Part shown: one piece after another, positions 36,042-47,146 of the stretch
Position numbering within the stretch: the stretch's first letter is position 1
Layout: each line of letters begins with the position of its first letter
Source of the DNA: Thiobacillus sp.
GTDB lineage: Bacteria > Pseudomonadota > Gammaproteobacteria > Burkholderiales > Thiobacillaceae
Direction of reading: 5' to 3'
DNA length: 52,831 bases
NCBI GenBank assembly: GCA_020724415.1
Contig: DYHB01000003.1
Span: 1 to 52,831 of the forward strand
Position numbers and translations under genes: made by a program
Notes under the pieces: model-generated
What the model was told of the DNA's origin: nothing
The model's database searches: none
Seen by the model: the letters and a program-made list of their open reading frames with translations, nothing else

Positions 36042-37499
36042 TCAGGCCAGCTTGCGCTTGAGCAGTTCGTTCACCTGGGCCGGGTTGGCCTTGCCCTTGG
36101 TGGCCTTCATGACCTGACCCACCAGGGCGTTGAAGGCCTTCTCCTTGCCCGCCTTGAACTCCTCGACGTTCTTCTGGTTTTGCGCCAGAACCTCGTCGAT
36201 GATGCGCTCGATCTCCCCCGAGTCGGACATCTGCTTCAGACCCTTGGCTTCGATGATGGCATCCACCGAGTGCCCATGCTGGTCGCCTTCAGTCCACAAC
36301 ACTTCAAACACCTGCTTGGCCAACTTGTTGGACAGGGTACCATCCGCGATGCGTTTCACCAGATCCGCCAGTTGGGCCGGAGCAATGGGCGCCTGGGTGA
36401 TGTCTTTCTCGTCACGGTTCAGGCTGGCTGATACCTCGCCCTGCAACCAGTTGGCCACCAGCTTGGCATTGGCCTCGCCGGCCAGGGCCAGGGTATCGGT
36501 AAAGAAGGTGGCCATCTCCCGCTGGCTGGTCAGGCCAAGGGCATCGTAGGCCGACAGGCCATAGTCGCGCTGGAAGCGCGCCCGCATGGCCCCGGGCAAT
36601 TCAGGCATGGCCGCCTGGATGCGGTCGATCCAGTCATCGTCCAGCTTCACCGGCAGCAGGTCCGGGTCGGGGAAGTAACGGTAGTCGTGGGCGTCTTCCT
36701 TGGTCCGCATCATGCGGGTCTCGCCGGTGTCCGGATCGAACAGCACGGTGGCCTGCTGGATCTTGTGGCCGTCCTCGATCTGCTCGATCTGCCAGCGCAC
36801 TTCGTAGTTGATGGCCTGCTCCAGGAAGCGGAAGGAGTTGAGGTTCTTGATCTCGCGCCGGGTGCCGAATTCCTGCTGGCCCACCGGGCGTACCGAGACG
36901 TTGGCGTCGACCCGGAAGCTGCCTTCCTGCATGTTGCCGTCGCAGGTGCCGATCCAGGTGACCAGGGTATGCAGGGCCTTGGCGTAGGCCACGGCTTCGG
37001 CGGCGGAGCGCATGTCCGGCTCGGAGACGATCTCCAGCAGCGGCGTGCCGGCCCGGTTGAGGTCGATGCCGGTCATGCCGTGGAAATCCTCGTGCAGGGA
37101 CTTGCCGGCGTCCTCCTCCAGATGGGCGCGGGTGATACGAATGGTCTTGGTCACCGCCTTGTCGCCCTCGCCGACCTGGATGTCCAGGCTGCCGCCCTCG
37201 ACGATGGGCAGGGGGAACTGGCTGATCTGGTAGCCCTTGGGCAGGTCGGGGTAGAAGTAGTTCTTGCGATCGAAGACGTTGACCCGGTTCAGCTTGGCGC
37301 CGATGGCCAGGCCGAAGCGGATGCCGCATTCGACCGCGCCCTTGTTCAACACCGGCAGCACGCCGGGCAGGGCGATGTCCACCTGGCAGGCCTGACTGTT
37401 GGGCTCAGCGCCGAAGGCGGTGCTGGCGCCGGAGAATATCTTCGACTTGGTCGTGAGCTGGGTATGGACCTCAAGTCCAATGACGGTTTCCCATTGCAT
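36042..37499 (-). CDS. gatB: Asp/Glu-tRNA amidotransferase subunit B
   Basis: GatB is the kinase/tRNA-binding subunit of GatCAB, which converts misacylated Glu-tRNA(Gln) or Asp-tRNA(Asn) to the amidated forms. The 485-residue sequence begins [10 protein letters not shown], contains [14 protein letters not shown], and ends in the YqeY-like tail domain. It lies 2 bp after gatA in gatC-gatA-gatB order. Confidence 0.97.
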   Translation of the reverse strand: MQWETVIGLEVHTQLTTKSKIFSGASTAFGAEPNSQACQVDIALPGVLPVLNKGAVECGIRFGLAIGAKLNRVNVFDRKNYFYPDLPKGYQISQFPLPIVEGGSLDIQVGEGDKAVTKTIRITRAHLEEDAGKSLHEDFHGMTGIDLNRAGTPLLEIVSEPDMRSAAEAVAYAKALHTLVTWIGTCDGNMQEGSFRVDANVSVRPVGQQEFGTRREIKNLNSFRFLEQAINYEVRWQIEQIEDGHKIQQATVLFDPDTGETRMMRTKEDAHDYRYFPDPDLLPVKLDDDWIDRIQAAMPELPGAMRARFQRDYGLSAYDALGLTSQREMATFFTDTLALAGEANAKLVANWLQGEVSASLNRDEKDITQAPIAPAQLADLVKRIADGTLSNKLAKQVFEVLWTEGDQHGHSVDAIIEAKGLKQMSDSGEIERIIDEVLAQNQKNVEEFKAGKEKAFNALVGQVMKATKGKANPAQVNELLKRKLA

Positions 37500-37501
37500 G
37501 G

Positions 37502-38956
37502 TCAGAATCCTCCCGGCGTACGTTGGTGCCAGTCGGTGGCGAGTTGATACTGGTGCGCGACGTTGAGCATGCGAGCCTCGGAGAAGTAGTCACCGATCAG
37601 TTGCAGGCCGATGGGCAAGCCCTGGCCGTCAAAGCCGCAGGGCAGGGACATGCCGGGCAGGCCGGCCAGGTTGACGGCAATGGTGTAGATGTCGGACAGA
37701 TACATCTGCACCGGGTCGTCGGCCTTCTCGCCCAGCTTGAACGCCGTGGTCGGCGCGGTCGGGCCGAGGATCACGTCGCACTGCCTGTAGGCCTCGGCGA
37801 AGTCCTGGGCGATGAGGCGGCGCAGTTTCTGGGCCTGGATGTAGTAGGCGTCGTAGTAGCCGTGACTGAGCACGTAGGTGCCGATCAGGATGCGCCGCTT
37901 CACCTCGCTGCCGAAGCCTTCGGCGCGGGTCTTCTCGTACATGTCCGTGAGATCGGTGTAGTCCGGCGTGCGGTAGCCGTAGCGAACACCGTCGAAGCGC
38001 GACAGGTTGCTCGATGCCTCGGCCGGGGCGATGACGTAGTAGGCGGCCACCGACAGGCCGGAATTGGGCAGGCTGACTTCCACCGTGGTGGCGCCGAGTT
38101 TCTTGAACTGGGCGATGGCCTCCTGCACCGCCTTGGCGGTGTCGCCGGTCAGACCTTCGCCGAAGAACTCCTTCGGCAGCCCGATGCGCAGGCCATTCAA
38201 TGGCTTGGCCAGGTCACGAGCGTAGTCTTCCTGCTCGCGCTCCAGACTGGTGGAGTCACGACCGTCGAAACCGGCCATGACATTGAGCAGCAGAGCGCAA
38301 TCCTCGGCCGACCGGGCCATGGGACCCCCCTGGTCGAGGGAGGAGGCGAAGGCGATCATGCCGTAGCGCGACACCACGCCGTAGGTGGGTTTCAGGCCGG
38401 TGATGCCGCACAGGGCCGCCGGCTGGCGGATCGAGCCGCCGGTGTCGGTGCCGGTGGCCGCCGGCGCCAGGCCCGCCGCGACACAGGCCGCCGAGCCGCC
38501 CGAAGAGCCGCCTGGCACCCGGGCCATGTCCCAGGGGTTCTTCACCGGGCCGTAGTAACTGGTCTCGTTGGACGAGCCCATGGCGAACTCGTCCATGTTG
38601 GTCTTGCCCAGAGTGGGCATGCCGGCCTTCTTGAACTGTTCGATGACGTGGGCATCGTAGGGCGATACGAAGTTGTAGAGCATCTTCGAGCCGCAGGTGG
38701 TCAGCCAGCCCTCGGCGCAGAAGATGTCCTTGTGGGCAATGGGCACGCCGGTCAGAGGCCCGGCGTTGCCGGCGGCACGCAGGGCATCGGCGGCCCGGGC
38801 CTCGGCCAGGGTCCGCTCCGCATCCACGGTGATAAAGGCGTTGAGGTCCGGGTTGCGGGCCTGGATGCGTGCCAGATAGTCCTGACAAAGCTCCACGCTG
38901 GAGGCCTTGCCGGTGGCAAGCTGCCCGGCGAGTTGCTTGAGGGAATGGTAGGTCAT
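37502..38956 (-). CDS. gatA: Asp/Glu-tRNA amidotransferase subunit A
   Basis: GatA is the amidase subunit that releases ammonia from glutamine. The 484-residue protein shows the amidase signature (Gly-Gly-Ser-Ser-Gly-Gly-Ser-Ala-Ala) with the Ser-cisSer-Lys triad: the catalytic Lys in Ala-His-Lys-Asp near residue 76 and the serines near 150-175. It lies 6 bp after gatC. Confidence 0.97.
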   Translation of the reverse strand: MTYHSLKQLAGQLATGKASSVELCQDYLARIQARNPDLNAFITVDAERTLAEARAADALRAAGNAGPLTGVPIAHKDIFCAEGWLTTCGSKMLYNFVSPYDAHVIEQFKKAGMPTLGKTNMDEFAMGSSNETSYYGPVKNPWDMARVPGGSSGGSAACVAAGLAPAATGTDTGGSIRQPAALCGITGLKPTYGVVSRYGMIAFASSLDQGGPMARSAEDCALLLNVMAGFDGRDSTSLEREQEDYARDLAKPLNGLRIGLPKEFFGEGLTGDTAKAVQEAIAQFKKLGATTVEVSLPNSGLSVAAYYVIAPAEASSNLSRFDGVRYGYRTPDYTDLTDMYEKTRAEGFGSEVKRRILIGTYVLSHGYYDAYYIQAQKLRRLIAQDFAEAYRQCDVILGPTAPTTAFKLGEKADDPVQMYLSDIYTIAVNLAGLPGMSLPCGFDGQGLPIGLQLIGDYFSEARMLNVAHQYQLATDWHQRTPGGF

Positions 38957-38962
38957 GTTGGG

Positions 38963-39250
38963 CTATTCGATGACTTTGGGCACAAGGTACAGGCCGGCTT
39001 CGGTCTGGGGCGCCACGGCCTGGTAGGCCTCGCGCCTATCCGTCTCCGTAGCCCGGTCGTCGCGCAGCCGCTGGTAGACATCCCGGGCGTGGGCCATGGG
39101 TTCCACGCCCTGGGTATCCACCGCCTGCATGGCCTCGATCAGGGAAAAGATGCCGTTCAATTGGCCCTGAGTCTGGGCCGCCTCGGTGTCGCTGACCCGA
39201 ATCCGGGCCAGGTGGGCGATGCGCTTTACGTCATCCAGTGAAAGCGACAT
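38963..39250 (-). CDS. gatC: Asp/Glu-tRNA amidotransferase subunit C
   Basis: The 95-residue small subunit stabilises GatA and tethers it to GatB. Typical features are the N-terminal Val-Lys-Arg-Ile-Ala-His-Leu-Ala-Arg helix, a central Gln-Leu-Asn-Gly-Ile-Phe segment, and the C-terminal Tyr-Leu-Val-Pro-Lys-Val-Ile-Glu. First gene of the gat operon, divergent from mreB. Confidence 0.95.
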   Translation of the reverse strand: MSLSLDDVKRIAHLARIRVSDTEAAQTQGQLNGIFSLIEAMQAVDTQGVEPMAHARDVYQRLRDDRATETDRREAYQAVAPQTEAGLYLVPKVIE

Positions 39251-40375
<1,125 letters not shown>

Positions 40376-40383
40376 CCCCCCGA

Positions 40384-40434
40384 CAAGGAACAAGGTGCCC
40401 GGATCAAGACAGCGTTGGCATACCCTGTTCCTTG
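40384..40434. other. Long imperfect hairpin between mreB and mreC
   Basis: CAAGGAACA (40384-40392) pairs perfectly with TGTTCCTTG (40426-40434); inside, GGTGCC can pair with GGC..ACC. There is no T tract, so it is more likely an mRNA processing, stability or attenuation element than a strong terminator. It could set mreB expression above mreCD. Confidence 0.55.
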
Positions 40435-40457
40435 AACCTTGAGCCTGAGGCCTGACG

Positions 40458-41357
40458 ATGTCCCGCACACCCCAGGCCCCCATGTTCGTCCGGGAGATGG
40501 GCCTGCCGGTCCGTCTTACCCTCTACCTGGTCTTCGGGCTCGGCCTGATGGTGGCGGACCAGCGTCTCGACGCCCTGTCATTGCTGCGCTCAAGCATGAT
40601 GGCCCTGTTGCACCCCATGCAGGCGCAATTGGCCCGACCGTTCCAGTTTTTCGGCGAGGCCAGCGACTTCTTCGTCATCCACGGCGACCTGATGGCGGAC
40701 AACCGAAAACTGTCCCAGGAACGGGATGCACTGCTCCAGTCCATGCAGTCCTGGCGCAGTCTCGAATTGGAAAACACCCGTCTACGTGACTTGCTCGCCC
40801 TGCCCCCTCGCCCCGAGGTGGCGAGCCTGGCCGCCGAGATCATTCGCACCCAGCCCGACCCCTTTGCCCGTCGTGTCGTGGTAAATCGCGGGGAGAAGGA
40901 CGGCGTGCTCCCGGGCCGGCCCGTCGTCGATCCTCATGGCCTGGTGGGCCAGGTGACGCGGGTCTACCCCACCTCCAGCGAGGTCACCCTGCTGGTTTCC
41001 AAAGAACAATCGGCCCCTGTCATGAACGCCCGTAACGGCTTGCGGTTGATCGTTTCCGGCGTAGGGTCGGACGACCTGCTGGAAGTGCGCTATCTGGACA
41101 TGCAGGCGGATCTCAAGGCAGGCGATCTTCTCGCCACTTCCGGCATCGATGGCGTTTACCCGGCCGGCATTCCCGTTGCCCGGGTGCTACGGCTGGAGAT
41201 GCCCAGCCACACACCCTTCGCCCGGGCGGTATGCGCCCCCCTGGCCCAGACCGGGCAGTATCAGCATGTCCTGATCCTGCAACCTCGGCCGGGTCTGGCC
41301 GCACCAGTCCCCCCCGTGCCAGCCGCCCCGTCCCCTGAGCAGCGTGATGCCGGATAA
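40458..41357 (+). CDS. mreC: MreC, rod-shape scaffold protein
   Basis: A 299-residue bitopic protein: one transmembrane helix (about 15-33), a periplasmic coiled coil (about 70-110) and the double beta-barrel domain with Val-Asn-Arg-Gly and Gly-Leu-Val-Gly-Gln-Val. It links MreB to PBP2/RodA. It ends in a Pro/Ala-rich tail that overlaps the mreD start by 11 bp. Confidence 0.95.
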   Translation: MSRTPQAPMFVREMGLPVRLTLYLVFGLGLMVADQRLDALSLLRSSMMALLHPMQAQLARPFQFFGEASDFFVIHGDLMADNRKLSQERDALLQSMQSWRSLELENTRLRDLLALPPRPEVASLAAEIIRTQPDPFARRVVVNRGEKDGVLPGRPVVDPHGLVGQVTRVYPTSSEVTLLVSKEQSAPVMNARNGLRLIVSGVGSDDLLEVRYLDMQADLKAGDLLATSGIDGVYPAGIPVARVLRLEMPSHTPFARAVCAPLAQTGQYQHVLILQPRPGLAAPVPPVPAAPSPEQRDAG

Positions 41358-41889
41358 ACCGCTTCTCCCCCAGGGCCAGGAACTGGCTGCCCCCCCCTCC
41401 TTCCGTTGGGTGGCCGTCAGCCTGGCGGTCGCGTTCCTGCTCACCCTGTTGCCGTGGCCGGATGGTTGGCGTTGGCTGGTACCGGATTTCACTTTGATGG
41501 CCCTGCTCTACTGGCATATTCACGCCCCCCGCCTGGCCCCCCTGGGAGCCGCCTTCGGCTTTGGCCTGATGACCGATGCGGTCCGGGGCGTGCTCATGGG
41601 CCAGCATGCCGTGGCCTATACCCTGACGGCCTTCCTGGCCATCTACCTGCGTCGCCGCCTGGAGAATTTTTCCGCCCCGGCCCGGGCGGTCCAGCTGGCC
41701 CCGCTGTTCCTGTTCAAGGAGATGCTGGTGTTGGCGCTGGGATGGCTCTTTGGCGGTCACGCCGCCGACTGGCGTTTCCTGTTGGCCGGCATTGTCGCGG
41801 CCCTGCTCTGGCTGCCCCTGGCCATGCTGTTCGACCGCCTGGCCGGACGCCCCTGGTCTGAATCTGCTCCGAGTCGCGCCGTCAAGTGA
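41347..41889 (+). CDS. mreD: MreD, rod-shape membrane protein
   Basis: A 180-residue integral membrane protein with about five or six helices and the family motif Pro-Asp-Phe-Thr-Leu-Met-Ala-Leu-Leu-Tyr-Trp in helix 2. ATG 41347 is chosen; GTG 41344 directly before it is an alternative. The stop overlaps the GTG start of mrdA by 3 bp within a GTGA. Confidence 0.92.
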   Translation: MPDKPLLPQGQELAAPPSFRWVAVSLAVAFLLTLLPWPDGWRWLVPDFTLMALLYWHIHAPRLAPLGAAFGFGLMTDAVRGVLMGQHAVAYTLTAFLAIYLRRRLENFSAPARAVQLAPLFLFKEMLVLALGWLFGGHAADWRFLLAGIVAALLWLPLAMLFDRLAGRPWSESAPSRAVK

Positions 41890-43865
41890 AGAACCACTAT
41901 CGCCTGATCAACCCGGAAGAGGAGTTCCATGGCTACCGGCAGCGGCTGCGCATTGCCGGCATCGGGGCCACGCTGCTGTTTCTGGTCCTGCTCGGCCGAT
42001 TCTTCTGGCTTCAGGTCCTGGAATACGAGCGTTACCAGTCCCTGGCGGAAAACAACCGCATTGCCCTGGTGCCGGCCGTGCCTTCCCGAGGGTCCATCCT
42101 GGACCGCAACGGCGCGGCCCTGGCCCACAACTTCTCGTCCCACACCCTGGAGATCACGCCCAGCAAGACCGGCGGGCTGGACGAGACCCTGGCCGGCCTG
42201 GCGGACATCGTGCGCATCGAACCCGGTGACTTGAAACGCTTCCGCCGCCTGCTGGCAGAGAGCAAGAACTTCGAGAGCCTGCCCATCCGCGCCCATCTGA
42301 CCGAGGAAGAGGTGGCCCGGTTTGCGGTGAACCGGTTCCGTTTTCCCGGGGTGGAAATCCGTGCCCGGCAATTTCGACAGTACCCCTTCGGCGAGTCCTT
42401 TTCCCATGTGGTCGGCTATATTGGCCGGATCAACCAGAAGGATGTGGACGCCCTGAGCGAAGATGGCCTGCTGGCCAATTACAAGGGCACCGACCACATC
42501 GGCAAGATGGGTGTGGAGAAAAGCTACGAGCGCTGGCTGCATGGCAAAACCGGCATCGAGAAGGTGGAAATCGAGTCCTCGGGACGGCCGGTGCGCATCC
42601 TGTCCCGCACCCCCCCCATGGCCGGCCATGCCATCTATCTGCACCTGGACAGCCAGTTGCAGCAGGTGGCGGAAAAGGTCCTGGGGGATTATCGGGGCGC
42701 CATTGTCGCCCTGGACCCGGCCAATGGCGGCGTCCTGGCCCTGGTCTCCCGGCCCGGCTTCGACCCCAACCTGTTCGTGGACGGCATTGACCCGGTGAAT
42801 TGGAATCTGCTCAACAATTCCCCCGACCATCCCATGATCAACCGGGCCTTGCGGGGCGCCTATCCACCCGGCTCCACCATCAAGCCCTTCATGGCCCTGG
42901 CGGGCCTGGAATTGGGCTATCGCAAACCCGGCGACACCATCGTCGATCCGGGATTTTATTCCCTGCCCGGCAGCAGCCACCGGTTCCGGGACTGGAAAAA
43001 GGATGGCCACGGCCTGGTGGACCTGAAAAAGTCCATCGTCGTCTCCTGCGATACCTACTACTACCAGTTGGCCCAGCAGATGGGCATCCGCAACATGCAT
43101 GACTACCTGGCCCGGTTCGGATTCGGGCGCAAGACGGGCGTGGACCTGGATGGCGAGATGGCCGGAGTCCTGCCCAGCCCGGAATGGAAGAGGAAACGCT
43201 TCAAGCAACCCTGGTGGCCGGGCGAAACCGTGATTGCCGGCATCGGCCAGGGCTACAGCCTGGCCACGCCCATGCAACTGGCCGTGGCCACCATGATCCT
43301 GGCCAACAACGGCACGGTCTACAAGCCCCAACTCATCCGGGCCTGGCGGGACCCAGCCACGGGCAAGGTCTCCATGGCCGCCCCGGAGGTGATGGATCAG
43401 GTGCAGATGCGTCCCGACTATCTGGAAATCATCCGCCAGGCCATGGTGGACGTGACCAGGCCCGGCGGTACTGCCGCCGCCTCCGCCGCCGGCGCCCCCT
43501 ATGCCATCGCCGGCAAGACCGGCACGGCCCAGGTGATCGGGATCAAGCAGAACGAACGCTACGATGAACACCGCATTGCCGCCCGACACCGGGACCACGC
43601 CCTGTTCGTCGCCTTTGCCCCGGCCGAGGCCCCCCGCATCGTGGTGGCGGTGATGGTGGAGAATGGCGGCAGCGGCAGTGGCACGGCCGCTCCCATGGCC
43701 CGCAAGGTGATGGACTATTGGCTGCTGGGCAAGCTGCCCGAGGCGCTGCGTGCGGAGGAGGTGGAGGCTATCGAGGCCGAGATGGCCGAATCGGACGACC
43801 TGGAAGCAGCCCCGGAGACCCCCGCCCCCCTCCCCCACTCGGAGATGAGCGATGCCCCCGATTAG
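41886..43865 (+). CDS. mrdA: Penicillin-binding protein 2, elongation transpeptidase
   Basis: Class B PBP of 659 residues with one N-terminal membrane helix (about 22-45), a pedestal domain and a transpeptidase domain with Ser330-x-x-Lys333, Ser387-x-Asp and Lys544-Thr-Gly. It cross-links new lateral-wall peptidoglycan with RodA. The start is GTG 41886 overlapping mreD. The C-terminal 50 residues are acidic and Pro-rich, longer than in E. coli PBP2. Confidence 0.97.
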   Translation: MKNHYRLINPEEEFHGYRQRLRIAGIGATLLFLVLLGRFFWLQVLEYERYQSLAENNRIALVPAVPSRGSILDRNGAALAHNFSSHTLEITPSKTGGLDETLAGLADIVRIEPGDLKRFRRLLAESKNFESLPIRAHLTEEEVARFAVNRFRFPGVEIRARQFRQYPFGESFSHVVGYIGRINQKDVDALSEDGLLANYKGTDHIGKMGVEKSYERWLHGKTGIEKVEIESSGRPVRILSRTPPMAGHAIYLHLDSQLQQVAEKVLGDYRGAIVALDPANGGVLALVSRPGFDPNLFVDGIDPVNWNLLNNSPDHPMINRALRGAYPPGSTIKPFMALAGLELGYRKPGDTIVDPGFYSLPGSSHRFRDWKKDGHGLVDLKKSIVVSCDTYYYQLAQQMGIRNMHDYLARFGFGRKTGVDLDGEMAGVLPSPEWKRKRFKQPWWPGETVIAGIGQGYSLATPMQLAVATMILANNGTVYKPQLIRAWRDPATGKVSMAAPEVMDQVQMRPDYLEIIRQAMVDVTRPGGTAAASAAGAPYAIAGKTGTAQVIGIKQNERYDEHRIAARHRDHALFVAFAPAEAPRIVVAVMVENGGSGSGTAAPMARKVMDYWLLGKLPEALRAEEVEAIEAEMAESDDLEAAPETPAPLPHSEMSDAPD

Positions 43866-44955
43866 TTATTGGCTCCGACGCCTGTTCGGCCATATCGACG
43901 TGCCCCTCCTGGCACTGCTCATCCTTTTGCTGCTGTTGAGCCTGGTGGTGATGTTCAGCGCATCCGGCGAGAACCCCGCCAAGGTGGTTTCCCATATGGT
44001 GAACATGAGCGTGGCCCTGGGCGCCATGTTGATCATCTCCCTGGTGCCGCCCCAGCGCCTGATGCAATTCGCGCTGCCCATCTACGTACTGGGTCTGGTC
44101 CTGCTGCTGGGCGTGGCCCTGGTGGGGGACATCGTAAACGGTTCCCGGCGCTGGTTGAATCTGGGCATCACCCGCATCCAGCCCTCCGAGTTCATGCGCC
44201 TGGCTGTCCCCATGATGCTGGCCTGGTACCTTCATTTCCGCCAGGAAACCCTGCAACGGCGTGACTTCGTCATCGCGGCCGTCTTGCTAGCCTTGCCCGT
44301 GGGTTTCATCCTCAAGCAGCCCGATCTGGGGACGGCACTGCTCATCAGTGCCTCCGGCGCCTATGTGCTATTCCTGGGCGGACTGTCCTGGCGGGTCATC
44401 CTGGGGGCAGCCGCCGCCTTCCTGGCCTTCCTGCCCATCGCCTGGAACTACCTGTTGCACGATTACCAGCGGGGCCGGGTGCTCATGCTGCTCGATCCCA
44501 CCCAGGATCCCCTGGGCGCCGGCTACCACATCATCCAGTCCACCATCGCCATCGGCTCGGGCGGGGTCCTGGGCAAAGGCTGGAGCTCGGGTACCCAGGC
44601 CCAACTGGATTTCCTGCCCGAACGCACCACGGATTTCATCTTTTCGGTCTACTCGGAGGAATTCGGACTGCTGGGCAACGTGGTCCTCCTGGCACTGTAT
44701 ACCGCCATCATCTGGCGTGGACTGCATCTGGCCGCCAATGCGCCCAACCTGTTCGGGCGCCTGCTCTCCGGGGCCATCGTCCTGATGTTTTTCACCTACG
44801 TTTTCGTCAACATGGGCATGGTCTCAGGGCTCCTTCCCGTGGTGGGCGTCCCCCTGCCCCTGGTCAGCTACGGGGGCACCTCCATGGTGACAGTGCTGGT
44901 GGGTTTTGGTATCGTCATGAGCGTTGCGACACACAAAAAGCTCGTAAAGACATGA
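43852..44955 (+). CDS. rodA: RodA, SEDS peptidoglycan glycosyltransferase
   Basis: The 367-residue polytopic protein has about ten membrane helices and the SEDS features: Gly-Ser-Arg-Arg-Trp-Leu-Asn near residue 97, the catalytic-Asp-region loop (about 210-250, with Gly-Tyr-His-Ile-Ile-Gln-Ser) and the C-terminal Pro-Leu-Pro-Leu-Val-Ser-Tyr-Gly-Gly. It polymerises glycan strands for PBP2. The start overlaps mrdA by 14 bp and the stop overlaps rlpA by 4 bp. Confidence 0.97.
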   Translation: MPPISYWLRRLFGHIDVPLLALLILLLLLSLVVMFSASGENPAKVVSHMVNMSVALGAMLIISLVPPQRLMQFALPIYVLGLVLLLGVALVGDIVNGSRRWLNLGITRIQPSEFMRLAVPMMLAWYLHFRQETLQRRDFVIAAVLLALPVGFILKQPDLGTALLISASGAYVLFLGGLSWRVILGAAAAFLAFLPIAWNYLLHDYQRGRVLMLLDPTQDPLGAGYHIIQSTIAIGSGGVLGKGWSSGTQAQLDFLPERTTDFIFSVYSEEFGLLGNVVLLALYTAIIWRGLHLAANAPNLFGRLLSGAIVLMFFTYVFVNMGMVSGLLPVVGVPLPLVSYGGTSMVTVLVGFGIVMSVATHKKLVKT

Positions 44956-45806
44956 GGTTAACGCACACATTTATCGGCGTTTCTAGCATCATGGTGCTTC
45001 TGGCAGGCTGTTCCTCCCTGTCACTGACCAGCCCCGGCAGCACGCCCGATGCCAGTGCCCGAAAGCCCGGAGGCTACTACAAGGATGACGGCCCCGGCAG
45101 CAATCCGCCCGCTGACCTGGCCGGCATCCCGGATGCCATACCCAGGGTGGAACCCTTGCACCGCTATGCCAATCGCACCTATACCGTGCTTGGCAAGACC
45201 TATACCCCCATGGCGGGAGACCGGGATTATCGTGCCCGGGGGCTGGCCTCCTGGTATGGTCGCCGCTTCCATGGCAAACCCACCGCGTCCGGGGAAATCT
45301 ACGACATGTACGCCATGACGGCGGCCCACCCTACCTTGCCAATCCCCAGCTACGTCCGGGTCACCAACCCGGCCAACCAGCGCAGCGTCGTGGTGCGGGT
45401 CAACGATCGCGGCCCGTTCCATGAAGGCCGCATCATCGACCTGTCCTATACGGCCGCCTGGAAACTGGACCTGCTGAAGGGGGTACGGGAAGTCCTTGTG
45501 GAAAGGATCGACCCGGCCCGGTCCCTGGCCGCGGCCAGCGATCCATCTCCCAGCACCCCCCAGGCGCCGCCCGCCCGGGGCAATTATCTCCAGTTGGCGG
45601 CCCTGGGCAGTGAAGAGGCGGCCAGGAACCTGCTGCAACACGTCCGGTCCAGACAAGCAGAACTGCAACTGCCTGGCATACATCGCATCGAGTCCGGGGA
45701 CTTGATCAAGATCCATGTCGGCCCCTACCAACCGGATCAACTGGACATGGCCCGAGACCTTCTGGCTCGGGAATTCGGCCTGGCCCCCTTCAGGGTCAGT
45801 TATTGA
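44952..45806 (+). CDS. rlpA: RlpA, septal-ring lytic transglycosylase lipoprotein
   Basis: A 284-residue lipoprotein with lipobox Leu17-Ala-Gly-Cys20, a double-psi beta-barrel (about 94-185, with Ala-Ser-Trp-Tyr-Gly and Val-Asn-Asp-Arg-Gly-Pro-Phe) and a C-terminal SPOR domain (about 208-280). RlpA cleaves denuded glycan strands at the septum. Its position after rodA and before dacA is standard for proteobacteria. Confidence 0.95.
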   Translation: MRLTHTFIGVSSIMVLLAGCSSLSLTSPGSTPDASARKPGGYYKDDGPGSNPPADLAGIPDAIPRVEPLHRYANRTYTVLGKTYTPMAGDRDYRARGLASWYGRRFHGKPTASGEIYDMYAMTAAHPTLPIPSYVRVTNPANQRSVVVRVNDRGPFHEGRIIDLSYTAAWKLDLLKGVREVLVERIDPARSLAAASDPSPSTPQAPPARGNYLQLAALGSEEAARNLLQHVRSRQAELQLPGIHRIESGDLIKIHVGPYQPDQLDMARDLLAREFGLAPFRVSY

Positions 45807-45988
45807 ACCTGGGGAGGTCAACGAACTCAGACACTGATGTGCCCGTCATCCTTCGCCGAGCCAATCCGGTCGAAAAGACCAGGCGCACTTGGTCAGCCCC
45901 GGTTTTCCCCCAGTTTTTAGCAATCGAGTTCAGCAGGCCCCCCTCAGCAAGCGGACCTGCACCGTCAAATACAGGATTTGCAAGCCCC

Positions 45989-47116
45989 ATGACTTATCGA
46001 TTCATCAGCCTTTTGTTACTTTCCCTGAGTCTGGCCAGCCAGGCCACGGCCAACCCCACCCCCCCGTCCATCGAAGCCCGTACCTGGTTGTTGCAGGACT
46101 TCCAGAGCGGTGCGGTACTGGCCGAGAAGGATGCCGACAGACGGGTCGAGCCGGCCTCCCTCACCAAGTTGATGACCGCCTACCTGACCTTCTCCGCCCT
46201 GAAGGAGGGACGCCTGAAGCGGGACCAGACCCTGCCCGTGTCCGAGCATGCGTGGCGGGCAGAGGGCTCCCGCATGTTCCTGGACCCACGCCAGCCCGCC
46301 AAGGTGGAAGAACTCATCCAGGGACTGATCATCCAGTCCGGCAATGACGCCGCCATCACCCTGGCCGAGGCCATCGGCGGCGACGAGGCCGGTTTCGCCA
46401 CCATGATGAACCAGACCGCCAAGAAACTTGGCATGACGGGTAGCCAGTTCCGCAATGCCACGGGACTGCCCCATGCCGAGCACTACACCACCGCCCGGGA
46501 CCTGGCCATCCTGGTCAAGGCCCTGATCCGTGACTTCCCCGAGGATTACCGCTACTACGCCATCAAGGAATTCAGCTACGCCGGCATCACCCAGCCCAAC
46601 CGCAACCGCCTGCTTTGGCTGGACCCGAACGTGGACGGGGTCAAGACCGGCCATACCGACAGCGCCGGCTACTGCCTGATTTCCTCTACCAAGCGGGACA
46701 ACCGTCGCCTGCTCTCCGTCATGCTGGGCGCGGCCTCCGACGCCGCCCGCACCAGCGAAAGCCAGAAGCTGCTGAATTATGGCCTGCAGCACTTCGAGAC
46801 CTTGCGTTTCTACAAGGCCAACCAGCCGGTCAGCACCTTCCGCATCTACAAGGGACGGGGCAGTCAGGTGAAGATCGGTTTCACCCAGGACTTCTACGTC
46901 ACCCTGCCCAGGGGCGCCAGCAAGGGTCTCAAGGCCGAAGTGATCGCCCGCCAGCCCATGCTGGCCCCCGTTTCCCGGGGCCAGCACATCGCCACCTTGC
47001 GCCTGAGCGCCCAGGGCAAGACCCTGGCCGAATACCCCATGCAGGCGCTGGAGACCATCCCCGTGGCCGGGCTGTTCGGACGCCTGTGGGACAATCTGAT
47101 GCTAATGTTCAAGTGA
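45989..47116 (+). CDS. dacA: PBP5/6-type D-alanyl-D-alanine carboxypeptidase
   Basis: The 375-residue precursor has a signal peptide (about 1-22), active-site motifs Ser57-Leu-Thr-Lys60, Ser117-Gly-Asn119 and Lys219-Thr-Gly, a beta-rich C-terminal domain and a terminal amphipathic helix for membrane anchoring. It removes the terminal D-Ala from peptidoglycan pentapeptides. ATG 45989 starts the signal peptide; an in-frame extension to 45803 has no signal and is rejected. A 182-bp gap after rlpA may hold its own promoter. Confidence 0.96.
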   Translation: MTYRFISLLLLSLSLASQATANPTPPSIEARTWLLQDFQSGAVLAEKDADRRVEPASLTKLMTAYLTFSALKEGRLKRDQTLPVSEHAWRAEGSRMFLDPRQPAKVEELIQGLIIQSGNDAAITLAEAIGGDEAGFATMMNQTAKKLGMTGSQFRNATGLPHAEHYTTARDLAILVKALIRDFPEDYRYYAIKEFSYAGITQPNRNRLLWLDPNVDGVKTGHTDSAGYCLISSTKRDNRRLLSVMLGAASDAARTSESQKLLNYGLQHFETLRFYKANQPVSTFRIYKGRGSQVKIGFTQDFYVTLPRGASKGLKAEVIARQPMLAPVSRGQHIATLRLSAQGKTLAEYPMQALETIPVAGLFGRLWDNLMLMFK

Positions 47117-47146
47117 ACACTGAGCGGATTCGAAAGTGCACATGCC

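Noticed and set aside
41757-43838. A long open frame (693 codons) on the strand opposite mrdA
   Set aside because: It lies wholly antisense to an unmistakable PBP2 gene, has no recognisable domain, and its Gly/His/Val/Gln-rich composition is what G+C-rich codon bias produces on the reverse strand.
45803-45988. A 62-residue N-terminal extension of dacA
   Set aside because: It would bury the signal peptide, shows no conserved sequence and has no ribosome-binding site.
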